Shown: positions 1-8,196 of the stretch, one piece after another | Position numbering within the stretch: the stretch's first letter is position 1 | Layout of the letters: every line of letters starts with the position of its first letter | Origin: JAIUNP01 sp020161975 | GTDB taxonomy: Bacteria > Pseudomonadota > Alphaproteobacteria > Rhizobiales > Beijerinckiaceae | Direction: 5' to 3' | Assembly (NCBI GenBank): GCA_036745275.1 | Contig: DAIOGK010000027.1 | Location: 1 to 43,094, forward strand | Length of the DNA stretch: 43,094 nt | Position numbers and translations under genes: made by a program | Notes under the pieces: model-generated | What the model saw: the letters and a program-made list of their open reading frames with translations, nothing else | What the model was told of the DNA's origin: nothing | Database searches by the model: none

Positions 1-1
1 C

Positions 2-406
2 GTGCTGGACAGCGGCGGTACGGTGCTGGTCAACCGGGGGTTTGTGCCGCAGGCCCGCAAGGAGAAGGCAAGCCGCGCCGAGGGGCAGACGTCCGGACCG
101 CTCACCATCACCGGTCTTGTGCGCCTGCCTGAAATGCGGGGGATGTTCTCCGGCACCGATGATCCGGGGCGCAATGTCTATTTCATCCGCGACCCGGCTG
201 CGCTGGCCAAGGCGCAAGGTTTATCGGGCATTGCGCCGGTCATGGTGGATCAGAAGACGCCGATGCCGCCGGGTGGACTGCCGATGCCGGCCCAGACGCA
301 GGTTGAAATTCCCAACAATCACTTTTCCTATGCACTGACCTGGTGGAGTCTTGCGGCATCGCTCGCCGTGATCTTCCTTTTGTTTGCGCGCCAACCCCGC
401 AGCTGA
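2..406 (+). CDS. SURF1 family protein, C-terminal part (cut by window edge)
   Basis: This is the last 134 or so residues of a SURF1/Shy1 protein, an inner-membrane assembly factor for cytochrome c oxidase involved in heme a handling. Seen: the VNRGFVP motif near the visible start, a GLVRLPE strand, and an NNHFSYALTWW segment that leads into a single C-terminal membrane helix (about residues 110-128) ending with Arg-rich residues on the cytoplasmic side. These match the conserved second half of SURF1, whose usual length is 230-260 residues, so the N-terminal membrane helix lies outside the window. The gene ends 58 bases before thrC on the same strand. In related genomes surf1 commonly sits at the end of a cytochrome oxidase cluster, so upstream ctaG/ctaE genes are expected but not seen here. 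Confidence 0.9.
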   Translation: MLDSGGTVLVNRGFVPQARKEKASRAEGQTSGPLTITGLVRLPEMRGMFSGTDDPGRNVYFIRDPAALAKAQGLSGIAPVMVDQKTPMPPGGLPMPAQTQVEIPNNHFSYALTWWSLAASLAVIFLLFARQPRS

Positions 407-464
407 GCATTTTTGCTGCCTACGGGGTATGACAATCCCGCGGCAGGGTGATAACGAGGCAACC

Positions 465-1865
465 ATGCGTTACGTCTCGACCCGTGGGCAAGCGCCCGCC
501 CTTTCCTTCACCGATGCGCTGCTGGCCGGCCTTGCCCGTGACGGTGGTCTCTACGTGCCCGAAGCCTATCCGCACATGTCGCGCGAGACCATCGCCGGCT
601 TTGCGGGCAAGCCCTTTCATGAGGTGGCCTTCACGGTGCTGAAGCCCTTTGTCGCGGGCACGATTCCCGACGACGTGCTGATGGATGCCGTGCGCGCGGC
701 CTATGCCGGCTTTGGCCATCCCGCCGTAACGCCGCTGGTGCAAACCGGCCCGAACGAGTTCGTGCTCGAACTCTTCCACGGGCCAACGCTCGCCTTCAAG
801 GACGTGGCGATGCAGCTCGTCTCGCGGCTGATGGACTACGTGCTCGAAACACGCGGCGAACGGGCCACCATCGTCTGTGCCACCTCGGGCGATACAGGTG
901 GCGCGGCGGCCGAGGCGTTCCGGGGTCGAACGCGGACGGACATGGTGATCCTGTTCCCGAAAGGCCGCGTCTCCGACGTGCAGCGGCGGATGATGACAAC
1001 GCCGACCGAGGCCAACGTCCACCCGCTCGAAATCGACGGAACCTTCGACGACTGTCAGGCAATCGTCAAAGCCCTGTTCAACAATCATGCCTTCCGCGAC
1101 CGGGTGCATCTCGCCGGCGTCAATTCCATCAACTGGGGGCGGATCGTCGCGCAGGTTACCTATTATTTCGTCGCCGCCGCCGCGCTGGGGGCACCGCACC
1201 GCGAGGTGAACTTCACTGTTCCGACGGGCAATTTCGGCGATATCTACGCCGGTTTTGTCGCACGGCAGATGGGCTTGCCGGTTCAGAAGCTGGTGGTGGC
1301 CACCAACATCAACGACATCCTCGCCCGAACGCTGGACAGCGGGCTCTACGAGGTTCGCGGCGTTGCCGCCACGTCCTCTCCCTCGATGGACATTCAGGTT
1401 TCATCGAATTTTGAACGCCTGCTGTTTGACGCCTCCGGGCGCGACGATGCAGCCGTGCGGCAGATGATGGCCGGCCTTGCCCAGTCGGGCGCGTTCACGG
1501 TTCCCGAAGCGACACTGAAGGCGATCCGCAAAGTGTTCGACGCAGGAACGACCGACGAGGAGACGGTGAACAACACCGTGCGGTCCGTTCTGAGAGAAAG
1601 CGGCTATCTCATTGATCCGCATACGGCCGTGGCGGTCTCCGTGGCCCGGCGCGCGGCCAGCCATCCCTGCACGCCGATGGTGGTCCTCTCCACGGCCCAT
1701 CCAGCCAAGTTCCCGGAAGCGCTGGTGCATATGTCCGGCGTCCATCCCCGCCTGCCGCCGCGTCTCTCCGGCCTGTTGAGCGATGCCGAACGAATGGTGC
1801 GCCTGCCTGCGGAAGTTCAGGCGGTCGAGCGTCATATTGACGCTGTTGTGGGCAAGGCCGGCTGA
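465..1865 (+). CDS. thrC: Threonine synthase
   Basis: PLP enzyme that converts O-phospho-L-homoserine to L-threonine, the last step of threonine synthesis in the cytoplasm. The 466-residue product has the fold II threonine synthase features: a short N-terminal domain (RGLAP-like region replaced by RGQAPALSFTDALLAGLARDGG), the PLP-lysine motif LAFKD with Lys112, SGDTGGAA for phosphate binding, and a Gly-rich PTGNFGD segment. I chose the ATG at 465 because GAGG lies 5 bases upstream and the protein then begins MRYVSTRG, as in homologues. Homoserine kinase (thrB) lies 6.3 kb downstream on the other strand, so the two steps are in separate units. The stop is one base before the next ATG, so the acetyltransferase gene is almost certainly cotranscribed. 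Confidence 0.96.
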   Translation: MRYVSTRGQAPALSFTDALLAGLARDGGLYVPEAYPHMSRETIAGFAGKPFHEVAFTVLKPFVAGTIPDDVLMDAVRAAYAGFGHPAVTPLVQTGPNEFVLELFHGPTLAFKDVAMQLVSRLMDYVLETRGERATIVCATSGDTGGAAAEAFRGRTRTDMVILFPKGRVSDVQRRMMTTPTEANVHPLEIDGTFDDCQAIVKALFNNHAFRDRVHLAGVNSINWGRIVAQVTYYFVAAAALGAPHREVNFTVPTGNFGDIYAGFVARQMGLPVQKLVVATNINDILARTLDSGLYEVRGVAATSSPSMDIQVSSNFERLLFDASGRDDAAVRQMMAGLAQSGAFTVPEATLKAIRKVFDAGTTDEETVNNTVRSVLRESGYLIDPHTAVAVSVARRAASHPCTPMVVLSTAHPAKFPEALVHMSGVHPRLPPRLSGLLSDAERMVRLPAEVQAVERHIDAVVGKAG

Positions 1866-1866
1866 T

Positions 1867-2478
1867 ATGCTGGGGGGGCGGCTGCAACCGCTGCGGCTTC
1901 TGGGGGTTGATCCCAGTGCGCCGCGCTGGCCGATGCTGGTGCTCAATGCGGGCGACCTTGTGATTCGACCGCCGCAGATGGATGATTTCGCCGCCTGGGC
2001 ACAGCTGCGGGCAGACAGCCGCGATTTTCTGGAGCGCTGGGAGCCCGTGTGGCCGCTCGACGACCTGACCCGCAACGCGTTCCGCCGCAGGATCCGGCGC
2101 TATGGTGCCGAGATCGACAATGACGAAGCCTACCCCTTCTTCATCTTCCAGGGGCCGGAACGGCGGCTGGTCGGCGGGTTGACGCTGGGCAACATCCGGC
2201 GGGGGGCGGCGCAATCGGGCACAATCGGCTACTGGATGGGTGTCGCCCATGCCGGCAAGGGCATCATGAGCCGTGCGGTGGTCGCTGTTAGCCGGTTGGC
2301 CTTCGGCCCGCTGCGCCTCGAACGGATCGAGGCGGCCTGCCTGCCGGAAAATGCCGTTTCCATCCATCTTCTTGAAAAGGCCGGATTCCAACGCGAAGGG
2401 GTTGCCCGGAACTTTCTCGCCATAGCCGGCAATCGTCGCGATCATATTCTGTTCGCGATGCTCGCTACCGACCGTTGA
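1867..2478 (+). CDS. GNAT family N-acetyltransferase, RimJ/RimL type
   Basis: A 203-residue acetyltransferase of the family that acetylates protein N-termini (RimJ acts on ribosomal protein S5). Seen: a two-strand N-terminal lead (LVIRPPQMDDFAAWAQLR), the W-P substrate-side loop (RWEPVWP), the acetyl-CoA motif A around HAGKGIMSRAV, and the motif B region ENAVSIHLLEKAGFQREG. The first ATG after the thrC stop (1867) is used; an internal ATG at 1933 would remove about 22 poorly conserved residues. It is one base downstream of thrC. From memory, related Rhizobiales often have an M16 peptidase between thrC and this gene; none is present here. The true substrate cannot be read from the sequence. 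Confidence 0.85.
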   Translation: MLGGRLQPLRLLGVDPSAPRWPMLVLNAGDLVIRPPQMDDFAAWAQLRADSRDFLERWEPVWPLDDLTRNAFRRRIRRYGAEIDNDEAYPFFIFQGPERRLVGGLTLGNIRRGAAQSGTIGYWMGVAHAGKGIMSRAVVAVSRLAFGPLRLERIEAACLPENAVSIHLLEKAGFQREGVARNFLAIAGNRRDHILFAMLATDR

Positions 2479-2591
2479 TATCCCTTGTGACACGCCTTTG
2501 CCCGCCCGCTGTTGACCAAGTTCCCGCCAATCATGTTGAGGGCGGTCCTGGCTGCCTTGCCCCAACCCGCCCACGGCGTTACCAAGGGCAG

Positions 2592-5486
2592 ATGATTTGG
2601 GGGATGCTCCGCGCAACGATCCTGCGGGTCCTGTTGACCGTCTCAGCCGCCCTGTTGGTGGTGGGGGGCGCGCAGGCGCTTGAAGCCGTGCGCGTGACGC
2701 CCGACAGCGATGCGATCGACCTGCTGCCGGCGCTCGAATCCTATAAATCCGAAGATGACCGCCTGACCGTGCAGACCGCCCCCGGGGCGGATGGCATCGT
2801 CCGGCGCATCGAGGTGCAGGCCCGCGAACAGGGAACCCGCCCCTCCTGGATCGTTTTTGCGCTCAAGAACGATTCCGACGAACAGATTGAACGGCTGCTG
2901 GTAGCGCCGCGCTTCCGCCTCATCGATTCCGGGCTGATCTGGCCCGATCTCGGCTCGCCGCGCATCGAGGCCATCACCGCGAGCCAGGGGCCGCGCCCCG
3001 AACGCGAGCAGTCGGGCGATGCCGATGTGTTCAACATCATTCTCGATCCCGGCGCCTCGATCACGTTCATCGCTGAACTGAGAACCCCGCGCCTGCCGCA
3101 ACTGACGCTGTGGGATCCGGAAGCCTACAAGGACAAGCTGAACAGCCTCACGCTCTATCGCGGCATCGTGGTGGGCATTTCGGCACTGCTGGCGATGTTC
3201 CTGACGGTCGTGGTGGCCGTGCGCGGCGCGCTGATCTTTCCTGCGGCGGCCGCGCTCGCCTGGGCGGTGCTTGTCTATCTCGGCATCGATTTCGGCCTGT
3301 TCGCCAAGTTTCTCAATGTCCGGCCCGAGGTGGAGCGGCTCTATCGCGCGGGTGCGGAAACGGTGCTCGCTGCCACGCTTGTTGTTTTCCTCTTTGCCTA
3401 TCTCAACCTGAACCGCTGGCATGTGCGCTATTCGGTGCTGGCTGGGCTTTGGATCGCCTTCCTCATGGCGTTGATGGCGCTTGCCATCGTCAATGCCCCG
3501 GTTGCGGCCGGCGTTGCACGCATTTCCATCGCGGTGGTCGCCTGCGTCGGCTTCGTGCTGATCGTCTATCTTTCCTTCCACGGCTATGACCGGGCGGTGA
3601 TGCTCATTCCCACCTGGTTCCTGCTCCTGATCTGGTGCGGTGCGGTGGGGCTGGTCATCGGCGGGCATCTGACCACGGACTTCGCGCCCCCTGCCCTGCT
3701 TGGCGGTCTGGTGCTCATCGTCATGCTGATCGGCTTTACGGTGATGCAAAGCGCGTTTTCCACCGGAATCATCGCACGCGGCGCGGTGACAGATGCCGAG
3801 CGCAAAGCCCTGGCATTGACCGGTGCCGATGATCTCATCTTCGATTGGGACGTGCTTGAGGACCATGTATTCGCAAGCCCGGAGTTTGAACAATCGCTGG
3901 GCCTGCCGCGCGGCACGCTCGACGGGCCGGCTTCGGCCTGGGTCGATGTGATCCATCCGACCGACCGGGATCGCTACCGTGCCACCCTGGAAGCGGTGCT
4001 CGAACAGCGGCGCGGGCGCGTCAATCAGGATTTCCGCGTGCGCACCGGCGAAGGACATACGCTGTGGTATCGGCTGAAGGCGCGGCCTGTGGTCGACAAT
4101 GTGGGCGATGTTGTCCGGGTGGTCGGTACGCTGACCGACGTGACCGATGCACGCACCGCCGAAGAACGCCTGCTGCGCGATGCGGTTCATGACAATCTGA
4201 CCGGTTTGCCCAACCGCAAGCTGTTCCTTGAACGGCTCGACGCGGCGCTGATCTTTTCACGCACGGAAGGCGCGATCCGACCAACCGTGATCGGCATCGA
4301 CCTCGATCGCTTCAAGCAGGTGAATGATTCCCTCGGCCAGACCGCCGCAGACACGATCCTGTTGACCGTCGCCCGCCGCCTTGCCCGCCTGCTGAAGCCT
4401 GCTGACCTTCTGGGCCGCCTCTCCGGCGATGGGTTTGCGCTGGTGTTGATGTCCGAACAGGATCGCGAGCGCATTCTTGCCCTTGCCGACCTCATCCGCC
4501 GGGCGATTTCCGCCGTCATGATCTATGACGGGCGCGAGGTGATCGTGCCGGCCACCGTGGGCGTCGTCTTTCCCGACACGGTGCAGAACGCCGATCGAGA
4601 TGCCATCCTGAAATGTGCGGAACTTGCGGTAGCCTATGGCAAGCGGGCCGGCGGCGACCGGGTGGAGATTTTCCGGTCGGACATGCAATCGGACAAGATC
4701 GACCGGCTCGCCATCGGCACGGAACTCCGCCGTGCATTGGAGCGCAACGAAATTCGCGTGCTGTTCCAGCCCATCGTTCGACTGGAAGACCGCACCATCG
4801 CCGGCTTCGAGGCGCTGGTGCGTTGGGACCATCCCCGTCTTGGCCGGATGACTCCTGCCGAATTCATCCCCATTGCCGAGGAAAACGGTCTGATCCATGA
4901 TCTCGGCCTGTTCGTGATGGAGCGGACCGCACGGGAACTCAACCTCTGGCAGCAGGCACTGGTGGTGGAGCCGCCGATTTTCGCCTCGGTCAATATTTCC
5001 AGCCGGCAATTGCTGCGTCATGACCTGTTGCAGGATGTGAAAGCCATTCTGATGCGCCATCCGGTGGCGCGCGGCTCCCTGAAGCTGGAACTCACCGAAA
5101 GTCTGATCATGGAGAATCCGGAATATGCCGCGCAGATGATGATCCGCCTGCGGGAAATCGGAGCGGGTCTCGCGCTCGATGACTTCGGAACCGGCTATTC
5201 CTCGCTCGCCTATCTCCAGCGCTTCACTTTCGACACGCTGAAGATCGACCAGTCTTTCGTACGGCATACGGGCGCGGGATCACGCCCGGTCATTCTGCGC
5301 TCGATCATCGCTCTGGCGCATGACCTAAAGATGCAGGTGGTGGCCGAAGGCGCAGAGACGGAGGCCGATACCGTGGAATTGTCGCAGCTCGGCTGCGAAT
5401 ATGCCCAGGGATTCGCCTTCGGTCAGCCGATGTCCATTGAACAGGCGCGCAAGCTGATCGGCGTTTCGACAACCGAGGCCGCCTGA
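2592..5486 (+). CDS. Membrane sensor PAS-GGDEF-EAL protein (probable c-di-GMP phosphodiesterase)
   Basis: A 964-residue cyclic-di-GMP signalling protein. In order: a signal or anchor helix (about 5-30), a periplasmic beta-rich domain (about 35-180) like the sensory part of 7TM-DISM receptors, about seven membrane helices (about 190-395), a PAS domain (about 410-535), a GGDEF domain and an EAL domain. The GGDEF signature reads SGDGF (611-615), so the catalytic Glu is lost, and the RxxD inhibitory site upstream reads KPAD; cyclase activity is unlikely. The EAL domain looks active: EAL at 740, then NISS, ELTES, DDFGTGYSS, KIDQSFV and AEGAET. The likely role is c-di-GMP hydrolysis, perhaps with the degenerate GGDEF domain sensing GTP. 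The ATG at 2592 has AAGG upstream; an in-frame TTG at 2475 overlaps the previous gene and adds residues that do not look like protein. Confidence 0.92.
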   Translation: MIWGMLRATILRVLLTVSAALLVVGGAQALEAVRVTPDSDAIDLLPALESYKSEDDRLTVQTAPGADGIVRRIEVQAREQGTRPSWIVFALKNDSDEQIERLLVAPRFRLIDSGLIWPDLGSPRIEAITASQGPRPEREQSGDADVFNIILDPGASITFIAELRTPRLPQLTLWDPEAYKDKLNSLTLYRGIVVGISALLAMFLTVVVAVRGALIFPAAAALAWAVLVYLGIDFGLFAKFLNVRPEVERLYRAGAETVLAATLVVFLFAYLNLNRWHVRYSVLAGLWIAFLMALMALAIVNAPVAAGVARISIAVVACVGFVLIVYLSFHGYDRAVMLIPTWFLLLIWCGAVGLVIGGHLTTDFAPPALLGGLVLIVMLIGFTVMQSAFSTGIIARGAVTDAERKALALTGADDLIFDWDVLEDHVFASPEFEQSLGLPRGTLDGPASAWVDVIHPTDRDRYRATLEAVLEQRRGRVNQDFRVRTGEGHTLWYRLKARPVVDNVGDVVRVVGTLTDVTDARTAEERLLRDAVHDNLTGLPNRKLFLERLDAALIFSRTEGAIRPTVIGIDLDRFKQVNDSLGQTAADTILLTVARRLARLLKPADLLGRLSGDGFALVLMSEQDRERILALADLIRRAISAVMIYDGREVIVPATVGVVFPDTVQNADRDAILKCAELAVAYGKRAGGDRVEIFRSDMQSDKIDRLAIGTELRRALERNEIRVLFQPIVRLEDRTIAGFEALVRWDHPRLGRMTPAEFIPIAEENGLIHDLGLFVMERTARELNLWQQALVVEPPIFASVNISSRQLLRHDLLQDVKAILMRHPVARGSLKLELTESLIMENPEYAAQMMIRLREIGAGLALDDFGTGYSSLAYLQRFTFDTLKIDQSFVRHTGAGSRPVILRSIIALAHDLKMQVVAEGAETEADTVELSQLGCEYAQGFAFGQPMSIEQARKLIGVSTTEAA

Positions 5487-5501
5487 GGTGTTTCTTGGTG
5501 G

Positions 5502-5517
5502 GCCGGGCAAGCCCGGC
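5502..5517. terminator. GC-rich hairpin between convergent genes
   Basis: GCCGGG pairs with CCCGGC around the 4-base loop CAAG, 15 bases after the GGDEF/EAL stop. It lies between this gene and convergent yqgE. There is no U tract, so an intrinsic terminator is only possible. Confidence 0.3.
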
Positions 5518-5570
5518 ATCCCTCGCATGGGCTCGGCGTCGCGTGGCTCCTATCGTGGCCGCCTCCGGCG

Positions 5571-6185
5571 TCAGGCGCGCCCGGCTTCCGACGACAGCAT
5601 CCGCGGATCGATACCGATGGAGCGCATTGCCCGCTCGTACTTCGTCTCGTGGTCGGCATCGAAGATTAACTCGGGATCGGGCGGGCAATGCAGCCAGCCG
5701 TTGTCCTGAATTTCCTGCTCCAGTTGCCCCGGCCCCCAGCCGGCATACCCCAGCGCAACAATCGCCCGCTCCGGCCCCTCGCCGGCGGCAATGGCTTTCA
5801 GAATGTCGATGGTGATCGTCATCGCGAGCCCCTCGTCCACCGGCAGCGAAGAATTCTCGATGAAGAAATCCGTGGAATGAAGCACGAAGCCCCGGCTCTG
5901 GTCCACGGGACCGCCGCTGAGCACCTGCACCTTGCCGGCGCGTGGCGGCAGGCGGATTTCCTGCTCCGGGTCAATGACCTTGAGCTGCGTCAGAAGTTCG
6001 GGCAGGGCGATGGCGGTGCTGCGGCGATTGATCACAAGCCCCATGGCGCCATCGGCGGAATGGGCGCAGACGTAGATCACCGAACGGACAAACCGCTCAT
6101 CCGTCATCCCGGGCATGGCCACCAGAATCTGGCCATCCAGAAAGCCACGTCGTCCGTCGGGTGTCGTCAGCTTTTTCAGATTCAT
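5571..6185 (-). CDS. YqgE/AlgH family protein (UPF0301, DUF179)
   Basis: A 204-residue soluble protein of the YqgE/AlgH family, whose biochemical role is not settled. Seen: the N-terminal FLDGQILVAMPGM segment, MGLVINRR in the middle, VLSGGPVDQSRGFVLHS, and the C-terminal GYAGWGPGQLEQEIQDNGWL stretch, all diagnostic of DUF179. Length is typical (about 190-205). The ATG at 6185 starts a few residues before the conserved block. The gene is convergent with the GGDEF/EAL gene and divergent from the DsbD-like gene, with 114 bases between their starts. It appears to be a single-gene unit. Nothing in the sequence reveals a substrate or partner. Confidence 0.93.
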   Translation of the reverse strand: MNLKKLTTPDGRRGFLDGQILVAMPGMTDERFVRSVIYVCAHSADGAMGLVINRRSTAIALPELLTQLKVIDPEQEIRLPPRAGKVQVLSGGPVDQSRGFVLHSTDFFIENSSLPVDEGLAMTITIDILKAIAAGEGPERAIVALGYAGWGPGQLEQEIQDNGWLHCPPDPELIFDADHETKYERAMRSIGIDPRMLSSEAGRA

Positions 6186-6299
6186 CGAGCCATGCTAGGC
6201 GCAGCCTCGAAAAAGCCAAGTCCTTTCGTTACCAAAGGTATCGTTAGCAATTGGCCGCGACAATGACGGGCACACCTGTCCGCTTCAGGGAGTTCAGAT

Positions 6300-7130
6300 T
6301 TGCAGCCCCGATCGCCTCTTCTTCTTATCGCCTTGCTTCTGACCGCTGTCCCCGCCATGGCCCAGGGCTTCACCGCCACGCCCTGGCAGGATGCGGGCGG
6401 CGCGCGCGTGCGGCTGATCATACCGGACGCGCCGAAGGGGGCAACAACGGGAGCCATCGAGGTTGTGTTGCCCGCCGGAGCCAAGACCTATTGGCGGACG
6501 CCGGGTGACACCGGTGTTCCGACCATGGCGGATTTCTCCGGCTCAACCGGGGCAGTCGATGTCGCCCTGCAATTTCCGGCGCCCGTTGCGTTCGATGACG
6601 GTGTGGGCGGCGTTGCCTACGGCTATCTTGAGCGCGTGACCTTCCCCGTGACATTCCGAGCGGAGACGGCAGCGCCGCTTCTGGCGGTCGATCTTGCCTT
6701 TGGCATCTGCACGAAATCGCTCTGCCTGCCGGCTCAGGCGAAACTCACGCTGGCAGCCGCGACCGGCCAGGCGGACAGTGCGCTTACCAACGTCGTCCGT
6801 GTAGCACGCGATGCGGTGCCGCGCGCCCTGCCGCTTGCCGGTCAGGGGCCGCTCGCGATCACCGAAACAACCTGGAACGATACGGCAAAACCACCGAAGC
6901 TGACCGTTCGGACGCGGGTTCCAGCCGGTCTGGAACCGAGCCTTTTTGCCGAAGGCGACACGGCCGTGTCCTCGCGCCTCATCGCGAGAACCGGCGACAC
7001 CGCGGAATTTGCCCTGAGTTTTGACAGGCCCGACCGACCGCGCGGCGGATCAATCCTTCTGACGCTGGTAGCGGGCCGTGAAGCGGTCGAAACCAAACTT
7101 GATCTCGACGGGGTGAAAAAGGCGCCGTAA
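6300..7130 (+). CDS. Periplasmic DsbD N-terminal-type (disulfide reductase) domain protein
   Basis: A 276-residue exported protein consisting of only the domain that forms the periplasmic N-terminus of DsbD, the protein that passes electrons to periplasmic thiol partners. Seen: a signal peptide (1-21) ending AMA before QGF, an immunoglobulin-like beta region with the WRTPGDTG motif (65-72), and a cysteine pair C137/C142 in GICTKSLCLP, which is the redox site of this domain. There is no membrane or thioredoxin domain, so a separate partner (CcdA/ScsB type) would be needed. Start: no ATG lies before the signal peptide, but TTG at 6300 has AGGGAG about 7 bases upstream, so a TTG start is proposed. 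It lies 52 bases before a peroxiredoxin gene on the same strand and probably shares its transcript. Confidence 0.8.
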   Translation: MQPRSPLLLIALLLTAVPAMAQGFTATPWQDAGGARVRLIIPDAPKGATTGAIEVVLPAGAKTYWRTPGDTGVPTMADFSGSTGAVDVALQFPAPVAFDDGVGGVAYGYLERVTFPVTFRAETAAPLLAVDLAFGICTKSLCLPAQAKLTLAAATGQADSALTNVVRVARDAVPRALPLAGQGPLAITETTWNDTAKPPKLTVRTRVPAGLEPSLFAEGDTAVSSRLIARTGDTAEFALSFDRPDRPRGGSILLTLVAGREAVETKLDLDGVKKAP

Positions 7131-7182
7131 GTTCGGGGCGCCAAGCCGCGCCACATCGCGCGGGCAACCAGAGGGATTTTCC

Positions 7183-7668
7183 ATGACGATCAAGGTAGGC
7201 GAGCGTCTGCCCGAGGCCACGCTCGTTGTCGCAACCGCCGACGGACCGCAGCCGAAAAGCACCAGCGAACTGTTCGGCGGAAAGAAGACGGTACTCTTCG
7301 GTGTGCCCGGCGCGTTCACACCCACGTGCCACAAGAACCATCTGCCCGGCTATCTGTCGAACCTCGATGCCCTGAAGGCCAAGGGCGTGCAGGACATCGC
7401 CGTGATCGCGGTCAACGATCCCTTCGTGATGAAGGCCTGGGCGGAATCAACCGGCGGGCTCGGCAAGATTACCTACCTTTCCGATGGCAGCGCCAAGTTC
7501 GCGCAAGAGATCGGGCTTGCGCTCGACCTTACGGAACGTGGCCTCGGCATGCGCAACCAGCGCTTTTCGATGCTGCTTGAGGATGGTGTGGTAAAGGCCC
7601 TGAACATCGAGGAAACTCCCGGAACCGCCGACAAGACCGGCGCGGAGGCGATGCTGAAAGCGCTTTGA
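7183..7668 (+). CDS. Peroxiredoxin, Prx5 (redoxin) family
   Basis: A 161-residue cytoplasmic thiol peroxidase that reduces H2O2 and organic hydroperoxides. Seen: the Prx5 motif PGAFTPTC with peroxidatic Cys49, followed by HKNHLPGY; the NDPFVMKAW segment; and RNQRFSMLLEDG. Cys49 is the only cysteine in the protein, so it must be a 1-Cys enzyme that depends on an external thiol such as glutathione or glutaredoxin; glutathione synthesis begins with gshA 13 kb away. There is no signal peptide. It follows the exported DsbD-like gene closely, which suggests joint expression although the two act in different compartments. In related genomes a peroxiredoxin also sits beside rnhA, as here. Confidence 0.95.
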   Translation: MTIKVGERLPEATLVVATADGPQPKSTSELFGGKKTVLFGVPGAFTPTCHKNHLPGYLSNLDALKAKGVQDIAVIAVNDPFVMKAWAESTGGLGKITYLSDGSAKFAQEIGLALDLTERGLGMRNQRFSMLLEDGVVKALNIEETPGTADKTGAEAMLKAL

Positions 7669-7696
7669 GCGCTGCGAGGTCAATAACATTCACGTT

Positions 7697-7718
7697 ATGG
7701 CCGGGTGTGCCCGGTCAT
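7697..7718. terminator. Hairpin between convergent prx and rnhA
   Basis: Nine paired bases (one G-U) flank a TGTG loop: ATGGCCGGG and CCCGGTCAT. It sits between two convergent genes and could serve both; no clear T run follows on either strand. Confidence 0.4.
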
Positions 7719-7740
7719 GACGTCCGCCCTTAATCCCGAT

Positions 7741-8196
7741 CTAGGCGGCGCCGGGCTTTTCCTTGAAAGGCGCCATGCCGGCGCGGGCGAGCGCGTCCAC
7801 CCGCTCATTGTCCTCGTTGCCGGCGTGGCCTTTCACCCAGTGCCAGGTCACGCGGTGCCGCTGGGTTGCCTCGTCGAGGCGTTGCCAGAGATCGACATTC
7901 TTGACCGGCTTCTTGTCCGCCGTCCGCCAGCCATTCTTTTTCCAGCCGAAGATCCAGCCGCCGATGCCGCCCTTCACATACTGGCTGTCTGTATAAAGAT
8001 CGACCTCGCAGGGGCGGGTGAGGCTTTCAAGCCCCCTGATGGCCGCCATCAGTTCCATGCGGTTGTTGGTGGTATCCGCCTCGCCGCCCGAGAGTTCCTT
8101 CTCGATTGTGCCATAACGCAACAGCGCACCCCAGCCGCCGGGGCCGGGGTTGCCTGAGCAGGCACCATCGGTCCAGAGTTCAACGCGGCGGGTCAC
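7741..8196 (-). CDS. rnhA: Ribonuclease HI
   Basis: Endonuclease that cuts the RNA strand of RNA-DNA hybrids, acting on R-loops and Okazaki primers. The 151-residue product has the full active site at the same residue numbers as the E. coli enzyme: Asp10 (WTDGACSGN), Glu48 (NNRMEL), Asp70 (YTDSQYV), His124 (KGHAG) and Asp134. The basic handle region (GWKKNGWRTADKKPVKN) is present. The start is GTG at 8196, whose GTGA overlaps the thrB stop by four bases, so translation is coupled to thrB. It is convergent with the peroxiredoxin gene. Confidence 0.97.
   Translation of the reverse strand: MTRRVELWTDGACSGNPGPGGWGALLRYGTIEKELSGGEADTTNNRMELMAAIRGLESLTRPCEVDLYTDSQYVKGGIGGWIFGWKKNGWRTADKKPVKNVDLWQRLDEATQRHRVTWHWVKGHAGNEDNERVDALARAGMAPFKEKPGAA

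Noticed and set aside
2475..2591. TTG start at 2475 for the GGDEF/EAL protein
   Set aside because: It overlaps the stop of the acetyltransferase gene, adds 39 residues unlike a signal peptide, and a better ATG with AAGG lies at 2592.
2643..4190. A 515-codon minus-strand frame under the GGDEF/EAL gene
   Set aside because: It is antisense to a multi-domain protein with clear motifs, and its translation is His/Gln/Arg-rich without recognisable domains.
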